A DNA stretch of 64,000 nucleotides from Sialis fuliginosa (Eukaryota; Arthropoda; Insecta; Megaloptera; Sialidae), in contig OY540810.1 of the NCBI GenBank assembly GCA_961205875.1, forward strand, positions 34,100,001 to 34,164,000. Direction: 5' to 3'. Made by a program: the position numbers and the translations under genes. This document shows, piece by piece, positions 46,228 through 58,445 of the stretch (position 1 is its first letter; each line of letters begins with the position of its first letter). The notes beneath the pieces are model-generated. The model saw only the letters and a program-made list of their open reading frames with translations, was not told where the DNA came from and searched no databases.

Positions 46228-46668
46228 ATCCAGAATTGGTCGTCCAGTTTTCATTGAAATTCGCTTCTCACAAACTTAGTATGCTCCTCCCATTCGATTA
46301 TTATAATATTTAAATCATTTCTCTATGTACCAAACAAAGACAGGTATTTTGAAACTCATTTGCTAGATAAAGAAGTATTCTTCGTTTGTGCGATTAAATT
46401 ATTATGTAATCTATTGAAAATTGTATAAATAAATTTTGTGGCAATAAATATTTGATATTCCGAATTATAGTATTTAAATATGTTAAACTTGATATAAAAT
46501 TAATTAATGAAATGGGCGTATATTTGTGTTTTTATTTAAAATGATGTAACTATATAAACTCCGCCCTAGAAAAAGATAATCGATGATGTTTGTCCTTATA
46601 TTTTCGAATCTGTTGTAAGCGATTCTGACCTTTAGGGTAGCAGACGACTTCTGAAGCCTATAGCATAT
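46228..46668 (+). mobile_element. Family B element, near full length (about 440 bp)
   Basis: ccagaattggtcgtccagtt at the left and tagcagacgacttctgaagc at the right. The interior follows the family in full: cttctcacaaacttagtatg, cctcccattcgattattata, ttgaaactcatttgctagat, aaaattaattaatgaaatgg, aaaaagataatcgatgatgt. Confidence 0.85.
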
Positions 46669-48335
46669 GTACTAAATAAATCAAAATTATTTTTATTTTA
46701 CTTAAATTAAGTTACAATAAAGGCAAAAGATTTATTTATGACAGTCCATTAACAGAACGCAATTATATTATAAACCAAAACGATTTACCTATATTTATAG
46801 AATCAGGTGTACCATAACAATTAAAACTAATAACGTAAAACATATATCAACACCTACCCCTTGCATATAATTATATATTTCTTTGACTTTAATTACAAAT
46901 AATAATTAGGAGATCGTGTAAAAGACGCAGTTTGCGATTTTATTACCTTCACAGCGATTCGCAATGGCATTTTGAAAAGACATTCATTTGCAACGAAGGT
47001 AAATTACCCGAAGCTAAGAGCCGCTTCTTTCTTGTACTTTGTTTTCTTTGGCATTCTTTTCTATACCATTTAATATCTATATATCCGTTTCTTCTTTCAT
47101 AATTTATAGTGATTAATAGTTGAGTCAATAGAATTTACTTAAATTAGTCATGTGTAAGCCGTTAAGAAACCAGAGTGACCACTTACATACTGACAATAAG
47201 TTAATAAGGACGTATTAAATGAAGTTTTGTGTTTTAATATATGTGGAAAATCGTAATTCCATTTAAATATTAATATTATTTATAAAAAGTTTTATATTAT
47301 TTATTAAATTTGCCTTTATAAACAGCTCATTATTCATAACATATTGTTACTTTAGCGATTTATTAAATGAGGTAAGTAAATAAATACAGAGGGTGTTCGC
47401 CAGAATCAAGTGATCATTACTAACTTTGTTATTAAATAGGCAAAGTATCAATATTTTTTCCGGGATAAATAATAGCGGTCTCAAAAAAACAATTGAATAT
47501 CAAATTTCAGAGATATATTGAAAATTAACGTTTTTTTTATTAAATAGAATACACTGTATGTTATTATAGGATTTTATAGCTAAGAATATTCTCTTTATAA
47601 AAGTTTTATATATGTATGGTGGTAAAATTGTTATAAAATAAATTGTAACAAGTAATAAATTAATAGAAAATATAAAAAATAGTGTGCTATGCTTTAATTA
47701 AATAAAACAAATGATTAAAAAATTTAAAACAATTATTTCAGGTATTTATGCAATTTTTTGGAAGTTTTTTAAAGAAATATAAATGAGATAATTTTATTAT
47801 TAAAAAAATTGTCTTTCAATATTAATAATACATTACATACATACATTTAAAATAGTACAACAAATGTATCTATTAATAAATAATAAACAAAGTTTTTTTT
47901 TTCATGAAAGTCATTCTAACTTTCACATTTTACAATTTTCTTTTGTAGAAGTCATTGGTATAAATTTTAAGAAATGATTGAATCACTAGAAGATTGCTCA
48001 TACAGTGTTAATGCATTTGTTAGTTGTAGATCGTGTTGTCGCATACAAACATAGCAATAAATGTTTACAGGCGCGCCAAATGACCAATGTGGTGTATATT
48101 TAAAATAAAGTTCAAGCACCTTGAAAAAAAAAATTAATTTTATTCGCGCGTTTGTATTGTTTATATTTTAGATTATATAAATATTAATAGATGTTCATAT
48201 ATTGTTTATTGGAATCTAATAACTGTAAATTAAGCGATAGTTTTTGAATGGTTATTGGCTAATCTCGTTATATCAATGTATAACTTTAATTTGTCAACGT
48301 TTCATCGCAACCTAGGTCATTAATATAATCCATAC
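46669..48335. other. Mostly AT-rich stretch without a gene
   Basis: A mildly GC-richer patch at 46940-47035 (cacagcgattcgcaatggca; gaagctaagagccgcttctt) is unassigned. At 47391 tacagagggtgttcgccaga resembles a DNA-element end, with aatacactgtatg at 47549 as a possible partner. Confidence 0.45.
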
Positions 48336-48557
48336 CATAGACATGGACTGAGTAATAGCCTCACAAAATCGAACACTCTCTAGAAAGAGACAAAGCGACT
48401 GTGTGGCCAATACCTGTCTCTTTTCTAAAGGTCTGTAATGTGGTGCAGAACTCTAGAAAGAGACAACTACACGATCGCTTTGTCTCTATCACACTTTTCC
48501 GCCCGTATTTACTTCACAATCGGATAGGGAACGCTCAGTCCATTCTCTATGTCTGTG
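48336..48557. mobile_element. Palindromic MITE, about 222 bp
   Basis: Outer ends catagacatggactgag (48336-48352) and ctcagtccattctctatgtc with tgtg (48534-48557) are inverted. Inside, gagacaaagcgactgtgt (48391-48408) pairs with acgatcgctttgtctctat near 48471-48489, and ctctagaaagagac occurs twice. No coding region. Confidence 0.7.
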
Positions 48558-49380
48558 AACCTTACTGAACCACATCATTGATTAGAATTAGTGAGTTGTC
48601 ATTTATATTGAATGCCCCGCAGATAGCGTTAGCTTAGCTTTTGCTCAAGAGCAAATTCTCTATAATACCCGACATAAATCAATCAAATTGCGAAAACATT
48701 AAAATATCAATAATCGAATATCTGAAACTACTGATTTCTTTTATTTATTTAGAGTTCTAGTAATAACCCATAGTTTAAATTTTATAATTAAGAACAATGC
48801 AAATGCAAAATGCTTCTCGTAGCTCATAAATATGGCTGCACACGAGATTAGGTTAGGTTAGGTAAAATTCTTACTCGCTTGTAGTCCTGTTCAGAATCAG
48901 AAGTAAAATATTTAAACATGTACTTAAACTCAATTATAAAATAATGTAAAAATAGTGTAGTTAGTATAATTCATCGCTGCTTATAAAACAATTTATTTTC
49001 CAGTTTTCCAGTATATTATTATTTCTTCAAAAAGAATTAAAAATAACTAAACACTATGCCATTATTTAATTTTAATCATACCTCTCACGTGGCTTTAGTG
49101 TTACACAATAATTTTCTATAATTAATTTTCGATTAATCAAGAAATCTTTCAAAATCATTTTCTCGGCAATGAATGTATAAAAATGATGTGATAAATATAT
49201 AGGCACATTGTATGTATGCCTACGAGTATTGTGTGTAGAGTAAGTCTATCTAAATCTCACAAGAATTGTAATATATAAAAAATAAAAAAAATAATATCGA
49301 ATAATTTAACCACTACATAGAGTCGAGTGTTTTTTTTACAATTTAATGTAATGGGCACGTCAATAAGAGCGCATACTAGC
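48558..49380. other. AT-rich stretch without a gene
   Basis: ttaggttaggttaggta at 48849-48864 gives three TTAGG-type units. Otherwise no feature. Confidence 0.55.
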
Positions 49381-49451
49381 ACTAACAATAAGAAGCGATT
49401 CTACGAAAAAATATTAATTGTTTTTTCGTAGAACCGCGGCTTATTGTTAGT
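49381..49451. other. 71-nt hairpin (pre-miRNA-like or mini-palindrome)
   Basis: Arms 49381-49410 (actaacaataagaagcgatt, ctacgaaaaa) and 49421-49451 (ttttttcgtagaaccgcggc, ttattgttagt) pair over about 30 positions with roughly three mismatches around a 10-nt loop (atattaattg). Size and shape are like a pre-miRNA, but a two-armed mini-MITE would look the same. Confidence 0.6.
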
Positions 49452-49642
49452 GTGGATTTATATTTCATTATATTAACTGTCCTTTAACAGTAAGTGTATA
49501 ATAAAATTGACAATAAATTTTACTCATTGACATAAACTTTTGGATAGTCAATCCTGTTAAAAACTGAAGAGACTTACATCATGAAAAACTATAAAAACAT
49601 ATTTTTAATATTTTTTTCTATTTTTTATACATACATACATAG

Positions 49643-50228
49643 TTGAGATCAGATCGGGCCTTAAAAAAGTAGCCCGATCCGGTCCGAAACTTTTTTTTTC
49701 TGCCCGGTCCAAGTAGTTCCGATTTATACGATTAAGGTCAGGACCCAGCCCGGTCTGGTTTATAATAAGATCCGATCCAACCCGGTCTGAATTTCGGACC
49801 GGATCGGGCTGGCCCGGCCTGAACTGATCTAAGAAAATTGTATTGTATTACAATACAATTTTTTTTATAGTTCATATAATAAATTATATATATTAAAAAG
49901 GAAGTATATAAGTAGTATAAAAATATACCAATTCATTGATATGTATCGCGATGGTAGCGACGCGTTCAGTGGTAAAAATCGAAACTAACACGACTTACAC
50001 GACTATTATAAATTATAATGTTGTTATTAATTGTAAGTAAAAGTTTTGTTTTGGAAAAATAATATATTTATTTCTTCGTTAGGTCCGACCCATCCCGGTT
50101 CAATTTATACTAAGGTAACATCTGACCCGGCCTGGTCCGATATACACCAAGGTCCGGACCGGTCCGATCCGATCCGAAATTCGGACCGGGCTAAATTCGG
50201 ATCGGATCGGGCCGGCCCTAACTGATCA
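49643..50228. mobile_element. Element built of CCGGTCCGA-type motifs
   Basis: Two GC-rich blocks, 49646-49832 and 50079-50228, consist of short variants such as ggtccgac, cccggtct, gatccgatcc, gaccggatcgggct. Both end in similar wording (ggcccggcctgaactgatct; gggccggccctaactgatca). The first block begins with the inverted form (agatcagatcgggcc), so it is a self-contained palindrome. Between them lie AT-rich DNA and a 29-bp palindrome (49834-49862: ttgtattgta/tacaatacaa). The whole is flanked by ordinary AT-rich DNA. Confidence 0.65.
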
Positions 50229-50254
50229 CTAATACATAGGTACTATATGTTGAT

Positions 50255-50402
50255 TTTTCGTGGTATAAAGAAGTAATCTCGTTAACTACTAGACCGATTT
50301 TGATTAAACCTGCACCAAAACGTGTTCCTTGAAATTTTAGTAGTGCTATAGGATACATATAATTATGCTATCGTTCAAAACAGTTGAGCAGTGAGTATTT
50401 AT
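50255..50402 (+). mobile_element. Decayed LINE-like tail
   Basis: ctcgttaactactagaccga followed by ttttgattaaacctgc, then agtgctataggatacatata and gttgagcagtgagta. The order (actagaccgattttgat..., then ...aacagttgagcagt) is that of insect LINE/Helitron-like tail repeats. Confidence 0.45.
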
Positions 50403-52060
50403 ATTTTTAAGTTCCCGGGTAACACTTGACCCTATCAGTTAGTAATGCTATTTATAAAGCTAGGAAAATAAATGAGCATATCTACATAGTTATGAAAATA
50501 GTTTTATTTTACGTTATTTATTTCATTTATGTACTATTATATAGATTGTAGATTCTGCCCTGTTTACCCCTACATAAGAGATGTATGTACGTATATTAAA
50601 TCGAATGTATTATTATTATTTTATATCATTTACGTTTATTAAAGACCATTAATTTGCCATAAGATATTGAATAGCATGCAAGGTTATACATACAGCTATG
50701 AATTTGTTAAGCGGTATGGTATAGGCTTGTTCTGCGATGACAGTACCTTATAAAGATGATCTACGCATTCGTGTTGGTTTTTATTAGAGATGTAATAAAC
50801 ATATAAGTATTATTCTTTGTTAGTTATTGTAAGGCCGTGGAATGTTTTATTGAGTTAATCGGTTCTGGGAATGTGCAATTATATTCTTGGTATGTCTTTT
50901 AAAAAAGTAAGTACGTATATAAATATTAAGAAACGATAAAATAAATGTTCTTTATATTATAATTAGTTTTTGATTTGATTGAAAAGAATTATACATTTAG
51001 GATTATAAACTAATGTTTAAAAAAACATAATTACATCCTGACGCGCTCAATAGCTGGACGTCCGGAGTCAATTAATTATCGGTAATTTGGTATGTTAAAA
51101 ACGTTTGTATCGTTATAGCTCTATTGCGCATTTTAAATATTAGGGAGAATCCATTAATTACGGAAGGCTTTGTGGAGGGTCTGTAAAATCTTACAATTTC
51201 TTACGTGGGGTAAAGTAAGTTGATCCAAAAACATTACTTACTTAACCCTAGAAGGCGGATCGTTTGCGGACATGGGTTTATTGACAGAAAGCGATTGTTT
51301 TGATATCCTCTACAACTCCTGAAAGTTTATCGGTATGTTTACGGGACACTCTGTATACTTCATTGTATGTTGGAGGTAACTATTCAATTTTTTATGTTTA
51401 ATTATATTCGAAAAAGGTATTAATTTGTGACTTTCAGTTATGTACTTTAACTGAATTGCGGACTATTTACAATAAACAGTCTATTTTTAAACTGTCGCAT
51501 TTTTATCAAAATGATGAAACTATGTTAAGTAATTCATTTTTTCTTCCAAGAAGCTCTCTAGGGAAAATTCTCTGTTGATATTTGCATACGATTTCGAGTT
51601 CACTTAGCTATCTCACTGACAATATTTATTTCTTAGAAAATGTATCACATATAATGTGACAGGAAAATGTAATAGAATTATGGAAAACTCTAACAAATAG
51701 CGAAAGGTTATAAAAAAATACAAACACCTGTGTTTTAGATACAAAAATATTCATTTTTTTATTTTATAACAGAATAAATATGGAAAACAAAACATTATAT
51801 GTATATTATCGGGCGGCTTATGCATGACATTGATATATGGATAAGTATGTGCTCCGAGACGACCAAGTAGGTAACATTAACAAGGCCCTGAAGTTTCTCG
51901 GGTAGATTTAGGGGTAAACCCAGATGGTTTTTATCCTATCTTAATCTATATCTTCTGGAACAGCGCAGAATTGTTCCTTCCCCACTCTTCTCCAGGTAGG
52001 AGGTAATATTCGATCGAGTAATACTTACCTAGCTGTGATCAAAAATTGAGCTTGCAATTT
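50403..52060. other. Mostly AT-rich stretch without a gene
   Basis: 51146-51200 carries a weak relative of the GTCACGTCA repeat (gaatccattaattacggaag). 51880-52010 is slightly GC-richer (aaggccctgaagtttctcgg) and unassigned. Confidence 0.5.
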
Positions 52061-52493
52061 AAGTACAGTTTTGTATAGAAAATGAAAAGAAAAGTTGAAA
52101 TTTTCAAACCGCAGGTCTGTATCTCAAACCGTTTTCGAGATATGGCCTCGCAAAGTTTCAGTTTTTTCAAAATTTTGGGAAAAAATAGCCGTAATTTTTG
52201 AACGCGTGGTCGGAATTGAAATCGACATTTTTTTAATTTTGAATTTTTTCGATTTTTTTGTCGAGTTTTGAAGTATTTTACATATTATTAAATAGATTTT
52301 GACACGATAATTTCAAATTCGTCAACTAAAATCAATTTCAACCATGTGTTCTAAAGTTACAGCTATTTTTCTCAAAATTTTTGATAAAACTGAAACTTTG
52401 AGAGGCTATATCTCAAGAACGGTTTGAGATACATACCTGCTGTTTGAAAATTTGAACTTTTCACATTATTTTCTATATAAAAAACATACTTTT
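52061..52493. mobile_element. Palindromic element with ~130-bp arms
   Basis: Left arm 52061-52190 and right arm 52362-52493 are reverse complements with moderate divergence: gtctgtatctcaaaccgttt against aacggtttgagatacatacc; tttcagttttttcaaaattt against aaatttttgataaaactgaa. The centre is about 170 bp. It was probably a MITE and is now eroded. Confidence 0.7.
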
Positions 52494-52998
52494 AACGAAA
52501 GTAAAACTCACATTTCTTAGTCAACTTTCATGGTTTTAATTTCACTTTTCATAGAAATATCAATTCGAATACATACAAAAGTTAATTTATAACATTATAC
52601 CTATATTAAATTTTGTCACGAGCGTGATCGAACGTGAAAAAAAATAAATACAATTCGTGAGCGAAATTTACTCACTTTACTTTTATGTTATTTTAGGTTT
52701 TCTCTGCGGCCCGTGGAGCAATTTAGGTAGGCTAGACCTGCTCTAAAAACTTTAAACTATGTATTCTCAAAGAAGACAGTATTTATAATTATTTTTAAAA
52801 TTCGTAAATACTGAAGACCATTACTTAAGCCGTTTTTGAAGCTATCCCATGTAGATCAATTATAAAGTTACTTAGCTTCGACAATAAATATGATCTTTTC
52901 AAGCTTTTACTTATTATAAATGTTAATTATTTGTTAGATATTTGTATACAGCGAAATCTAATTTAACCTCACTTTACAGACATTCTCACTGGCACTCT

Positions 52999-53012
52999 GT
53001 TGCTATGGCAAC
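52999..53012. promoter_or_regulatory. RFX-type X-box palindrome
   Basis: gttgctatggcaac matches the RYYNYY-N2-RRNRAC consensus of RFX factors fully, with one break in dyad symmetry. In animals such sites regulate ciliary genes when near a promoter. No gene is visible here, so functional relevance is unknown and a chance match is possible. Confidence 0.3.
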
Positions 53013-55560
53013 GAAACTATGGCACGAATATGCGCAGTAGGGTGGGGAATTATTCATAGAGCTTTGTTACCTTTTTTATTTTATCTTTATTTTCTAAAGT
53101 ACGTTGGAATTAGATATAATGTACATATCATGCGATAATAAATTGAATAGAAAAGTAGTATCATAATAATTTTACAGAGCAACCAACCTGCTGCGATGGT
53201 CGCTAAAAAGGGTGTGTTCTTTTGGCAGAAAAAAAAACGTAAAAGCAAGCGGTCGGTTTGGGAAGTTTTACTGTATATAGATTTATATTTAGTTTATTAT
53301 CTAATAATTTGTTTAAAAAATCATAACATGGACAACGATGTATTATATTTGAATTAAAATTACATTTTTATTAAATTATTACAACCCATCAACAATATGT
53401 ATATAATTTATATAATCGTTACCAAACCTTTTCTCTAATTAATTATATGTCAATTAATAACATGTTCAGAAATCAGAAAGACGAACATTTTAAAAGAAAG
53501 AGACGAGAATATTGATGTGCTTTGTGATGAGATAATATATAGAAAGTCAAGTGTAAAAAATACAATTTAATTCTCTTTAATATCCTATTATTAAACTAGT
53601 CATCTATAAAAATTATAAAACTCATCAGTTATGAAATAAATAGCTTTGTCTTCTGGATAATTACATTTTTTGTATACATTTTCAAACAAAAACTAAAAAA
53701 ATACGTATTAAAATAAACAATTAATTAATTAGAGTGAATATAAAAAACTTTATTGTTTTAATTATTATTAATTAAAAATTCCAAGTGTTGAAGATTTTGT
53801 TTTAATTATAAACAAAAAGATTCGTATATTGGAAATTATATACTAAATTGAAATAGCTCCACAAGTTTTTCCTTGTTTGCAATTTGATTTTCGCAGGAAA
53901 CAGGAAATTCGTTCCTGAAGGTAATTTTGCTGGAAGCATTTCCCTAATTGCTAGACTAACAGCAATCAACGAATCACTCACAAAATTGAAATTACATATT
54001 TATAGAACAATAAGTATATATATTATAGTTCAATTTAGTTTTAATTTAACAATTTATCAACATGTGCATTATTTTTAATGCCATTATGAATTAATATGTT
54101 AATGCGTAGCAATTAATTCTAAAATATATGCGTAATTCATATAAATTTAACTACCAACATAGCTTAAATATTTATACACAGTATTCCATTTTAATGGCCC
54201 AAGGTAATTAAAAAAAAAGTAATACTTTTTTCGGATAAAGTTGTTTATTATTTCACGGAGAATATGATTCTGTAATGAAAAATAGGAGTTCAATTTAACA
54301 AAAAACGAAAATGACCATAATATGACCTACAGATAATTTTTTTGTTATCGCTATTTTTCTCCTTGCTTTGTTTTTAAATATTAGCCTGGGGTTTTTAAAA
54401 TGAAACTCGAACGTATATGTATCATATGCTGTAGAAATATTGGTGCAATTAATTCCCAGACTATAACAGATATCTGAATTTTTTATGATTTATATTGACC
54501 AATATTCGTACTTTAAGGTTTTTGTTAGATTTCTATATTGTTTGGGTCGAGGTTATGGGTATAAGAAGTTATATTTATAATTATAAATCGTTGAACTAAT
54601 TCTAATAAGTCTAATAAGGTTCGATAAAAACCGATATAGTGATTTAATACTTTGAATCATTTTTGATGCCACTAATTTTAACAAATCTCGCCCTTCCTCT
54701 GTGGCATATCGTTGTAAAGTAGAGTAAAAAACACGTTCAAACATGCTATAGTGGCATAGTGGCCCATAAGAAAAACTAAAGTTAGGGCGTGTAACTCGAA
54801 AACTAAAAGTGATATAAAAATTCTAAATACACCAATAAATTTTTCACAAAAAGTGCTTTAAGATACCACCAACAAAAAGTACCTAACTACTTTGACAAAA
54901 AAGTTATAGCCATTTATTTTTGAGTATACCGCCTTAACCACATAGAATTTTAAATATTTTTTGATTTAGAAATACTCACTCCTTCCTTACAAATAATTAA
55001 TCTCATTTAACCGAATCTGTATCTCTTACCGTTTAGGAAATCCCTATGCATTTCACGCTTATCTTGGACTACCTGTATTGTACCTACAGTTGTCGTTACA
55101 GTTACTCTATTATAGTTACTATATGTGACCAATGATGACACGAGTTACGTGTCTATGATACAAATCCGACAATATCATTAATATCATCATTGACAATGAG
55201 CTTTGATTAAAACCAACAGATGCTGCTGCCACTGTCTAGACGACGGTGGTCCGCCGAACTAACACAAAAAACATTGAATTGTAGCTACATACCAAATAGA
55301 TTTTATATACATATGTTTGCTGTGTTCTATATAGTTTTCATTTGTTTCATCTCCTGGGCATTTTACTGTGTCTTGGTTATATTGCGATAGTTTCTTATTT
55401 TGCAGACGTTCTTGCTTGGATAGTAAAAACACGATTCTATGGAGTTTATTGTGATTGTGTAATTTTGTCTACTTCACTTTTGAACTTATTATTTCTCGTG
55501 GTTTGGATTTCTCGACTAATTTTCAATAATATTGTGTACTATTGATTCATAGATGATGTT
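53013..55560. other. Stretch without a recognised gene
   Basis: 53170-53275 has a slightly richer patch (caacctgctgcgatggtcgc; aagcaagcggtcggtttggg). 55215-55265 has another (gatgctgctgccactgtcta; gacgacggtggtccgccgaa). The 67-codon frame 55342-55545 is hydrophobic, but it starts at TTG and lacks context. Confidence 0.45.
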
Positions 55561-55569
55561 ATATCTAAT

Positions 55570-55582
55570 AGGCATGATGCCT
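55570..55582. repeat. Small palindrome aggcatgatgcct
   Basis: Perfect 6-bp arms around one base, next to the start of a region with TGACGTCA motifs. Confidence 0.4.
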
Positions 55583-55900
55583 AGTTAAAAAAAAAACTAT
55601 TTTATGATGACCTTACGTGTCTCCTATTTCCAAAAAAATACTTATTTCTGCAGAAAATAAAGATTTAATCGCTAAAATTGACCCTTTTAAAACTAATTTT
55701 GAATTTGACACCAAAACGCGCATTTTTGACGTCACGCGCGCCAGTAAAGACTCCTTGTCAACAATAATAAATCCTTGTTTCATCGCTAACGTTTCTCGGT
55801 TTTAGTTTTGATAACACAAAACTGAGCAAATTGATAATTTAAAACCACAAAACAATTTATAAACAGTGCAGATATTAATGAAACAAAAATGATGTTTACT

Positions 55901-56107
55901 TAGCCGTGACGTCATCCCTCTGACTGGTGTTTTATCTAACATGGCGGATGGTCATTTTTTTGTGTTTTTATTTCAACAAAAATCATATTAATCTCGCTTT
56001 TAATATAAAAAAATATATATTTATTAGAATCTTTTTATTTCATTATTTAAAATCATAATTTCAGTGATACTTTGTTACTGGCATCATACCTATTGATAAA
56101 TAATATT
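55901..56107 (+). repeat. Direct repeat with TGACGTCA, copy 1
   Basis: Starts gccgtgacgtcatccctctg and continues gtgttttatctaacatggcg, gtgtttttatttcaacaaaa, ttaatctcgcttttaatata. Matches 56432-56636 at most positions. TGACGTCA lies at 55907-55914. Confidence 0.8.
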
Positions 56108-56431
56108 ATTTTTAATTGTCTTTAAATCTTCAATTATTTAATAATGAAAATGAGTGTGTGCAGGTACTGTATATTGTGTATAGCTGTAATTGAACCCAGT
56201 TGGAATGTATAGATCAAGGAATAATTTGTTTTAAATCGAAACAGTAATAAAATATGTGTTTTAACATTGGTAAATAATTGAAAATCTTGTTTTAAGAGTA
56301 TTTTTCGTAAAATTTTAAATATAAATATGAATTAAAAAATATCGACTTAAAATAAAAATATCTAATAATCCATATTAGACAAAAAAAAAGTTGAAATTTT
56401 TTTGAAATTAGTAAAAACTGAATAATCTTAA

Positions 56432-56636
56432 TGCGTGACGTCATTTACTCTGATTGGAGTTCCATCTAACATGGCGGATTGCTTTATTTTGTGTTTTTAT
56501 TTTAACAAAAATTATATTAATCTCGCTTTTAATATAAAAATAAATACATTTTTTAGAATCTATTTCTTTATTTAAAATCATAACAGTGATATTTTGTTAG
56601 TGGAATCATGCCTATTATAGATTTGTAAATAATATC
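56432..56636 (+). repeat. Direct repeat with TGACGTCA, copy 2
   Basis: Second copy, about 530 bp downstream: tgcgtgacgtcatttactct, tccatctaacatggcggatt, ttaatctcgcttttaatata. TGACGTCA lies at 56436-56443. A third TGACGTCA at 55727-55734 sits in cgcg-rich sequence. Confidence 0.8.
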
Positions 56637-58061
56637 TATATTTTAAATGTATAAAAAATAATTATTTTTCTGATATTAAACTTATATGTGCTTAAAGTTG
56701 TGCTTTCTTGAATAGGTCTTGGCTCATTACGAGACCGGCTTAAGTTGAGATGAAATGACAACGATAAGATATCAGCTTTACTTATAAGTGCCGTGGGAAT
56801 CTCTATCAATAATAATTATTATTTCAACATGATTTTAGGTTTGTTGATGTTTGTAAGATACAAAGCAAACAATGTTTGTTATGTTTATGTCTGGTATTAC
56901 AGCCTAGCTAACAAATATTTGCAAGATTGCAAACACTTATAAACGGGGTATCAAGATAGTTGCATGCATCGTAAGTAAAAACAAAGTAGATTTACTAAAG
57001 TGTTTGACCTAGACTGTAATACCGGACATCAAATTAAAAAAATGTTTGCATATATAATATTGACATTTTTTTTGTAAAAAAATAGAATTTACATGAGATC
57101 AAATTTTTCTCGGACAGTTTATATGATACGAGATCGATTTAACTTATAACTTTATTCATTCACAAGCAAAAACGACTGGCATTATCAATATATATTTTAT
57201 TTTTATATTTATCAAATATATATACAAATGACTTTCAATTTATTGGTAAAAAATACTCTGGTATCAAAATCATGTTTAAATTGGTTCTAATTCACCCCTA
57301 AAATATAAATGCTAAAGAATAAATGAAAATAAATTATTCAGTATAATTAGTTAGCGAATCAATTCTAGAAAAGAGCAAATCGATGTTTTAAATAATTATA
57401 AATGTCAAGAAATCAAAAAAAAAAAACCAACCACAATTAACAAAATATCAATGTACAGTAACTCACAGGTGTTTACTTGGTGGTTTAATATTACTTATTT
57501 ATGCAAATTGAATTAGAATAGAATTTCACTGTTCTATGTAAATTCATTACTTGTTCTATCAATCTTTCGGTAGTTATCAATAAAACATTAAACAAGTTAT
57601 TATCTATAGCATTAAAATATACTGCGATATAATAAACAGAATTAACATAATTAAATTATTTTTTGTCGTTAAAGTTTACCAAAGAACATGCCTTTTAACT
57701 GAAACAATAAATAACAATATCCATTTACCATAAGATTATTGAAATCTAATCACAAATTTATTAGTGAGTACAAAAAAGGAGAACATATTAATATTGTTAA
57801 ATAATTTATACAAATGTACTTTTCTACTTGAGAATATGTTAATGAGATAACAGTGCCGTACATAATTTTAATTAATAACTATTTTGAGTATAACAAAACA
57901 ACAATCTGCATACACGATATTACAGCCACGGTTGTTCTAAAAAATACAATCAGTTAGTAAAGCAATAATTATTTTTTTATTATGTTAAATAATTTTTACT
58001 TCCACATTTTATGGAATGCATTAGTACAGTTAGATACAAAATATATGAATAGGTAGAGTCG
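56637..58061. other. AT-rich stretch without a gene
   Basis: No coding signal and no repeat match. Confidence 0.55.
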
Positions 58062-58445
58062 CATGCAGAAGCGATCTTCCAGTTTTCATTCATATTCGTT
58101 TATCACAAACTTAGTAAGCTCCTCCTATTTGATTATTATAATATTTAAATCATTTCTCCATGTACTAAACAAAGGCAGTTATTTTGTCCCTTGAGTCGTG
58201 CGACTCATCCAGACAGCTTTTATATGGTTTGCATTTAATTTTGTTAAACTTGACATAAAATTAATTAATGAAATGGATGTATTTTGTTTTTATTTAAATT
58301 ATTATGTTTTTATTTAAAATGATAGAACTATATAAGCTCCGCCCTAAAAAAGGTAACCGATGAAATTTGTCTTTCTATTTTTGAATCTGTTGTAAGCGAC
58401 TCTGGCCTTTAAGGTGGCAGACGACTTCTGAAGGCGATAGTACAT
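58062..58445 (+). mobile_element. Family B element (about 384 bp)
   Basis: tcgcatgcagaagcgatctt at the left and tggcagacgacttctgaagg at the right. The tttgctaggtaaagaagtac segment is replaced by a short cccttgagtcgtgcgactca sequence, a local rearrangement. A tttttatttaaat unit is duplicated internally. Confidence 0.8.

Noticed and set aside
55342-55545. 67-codon hydrophobic membrane protein
   Set aside because: TTG start, T-rich composition makes hydrophobic codons by chance, and there is no conserved context.
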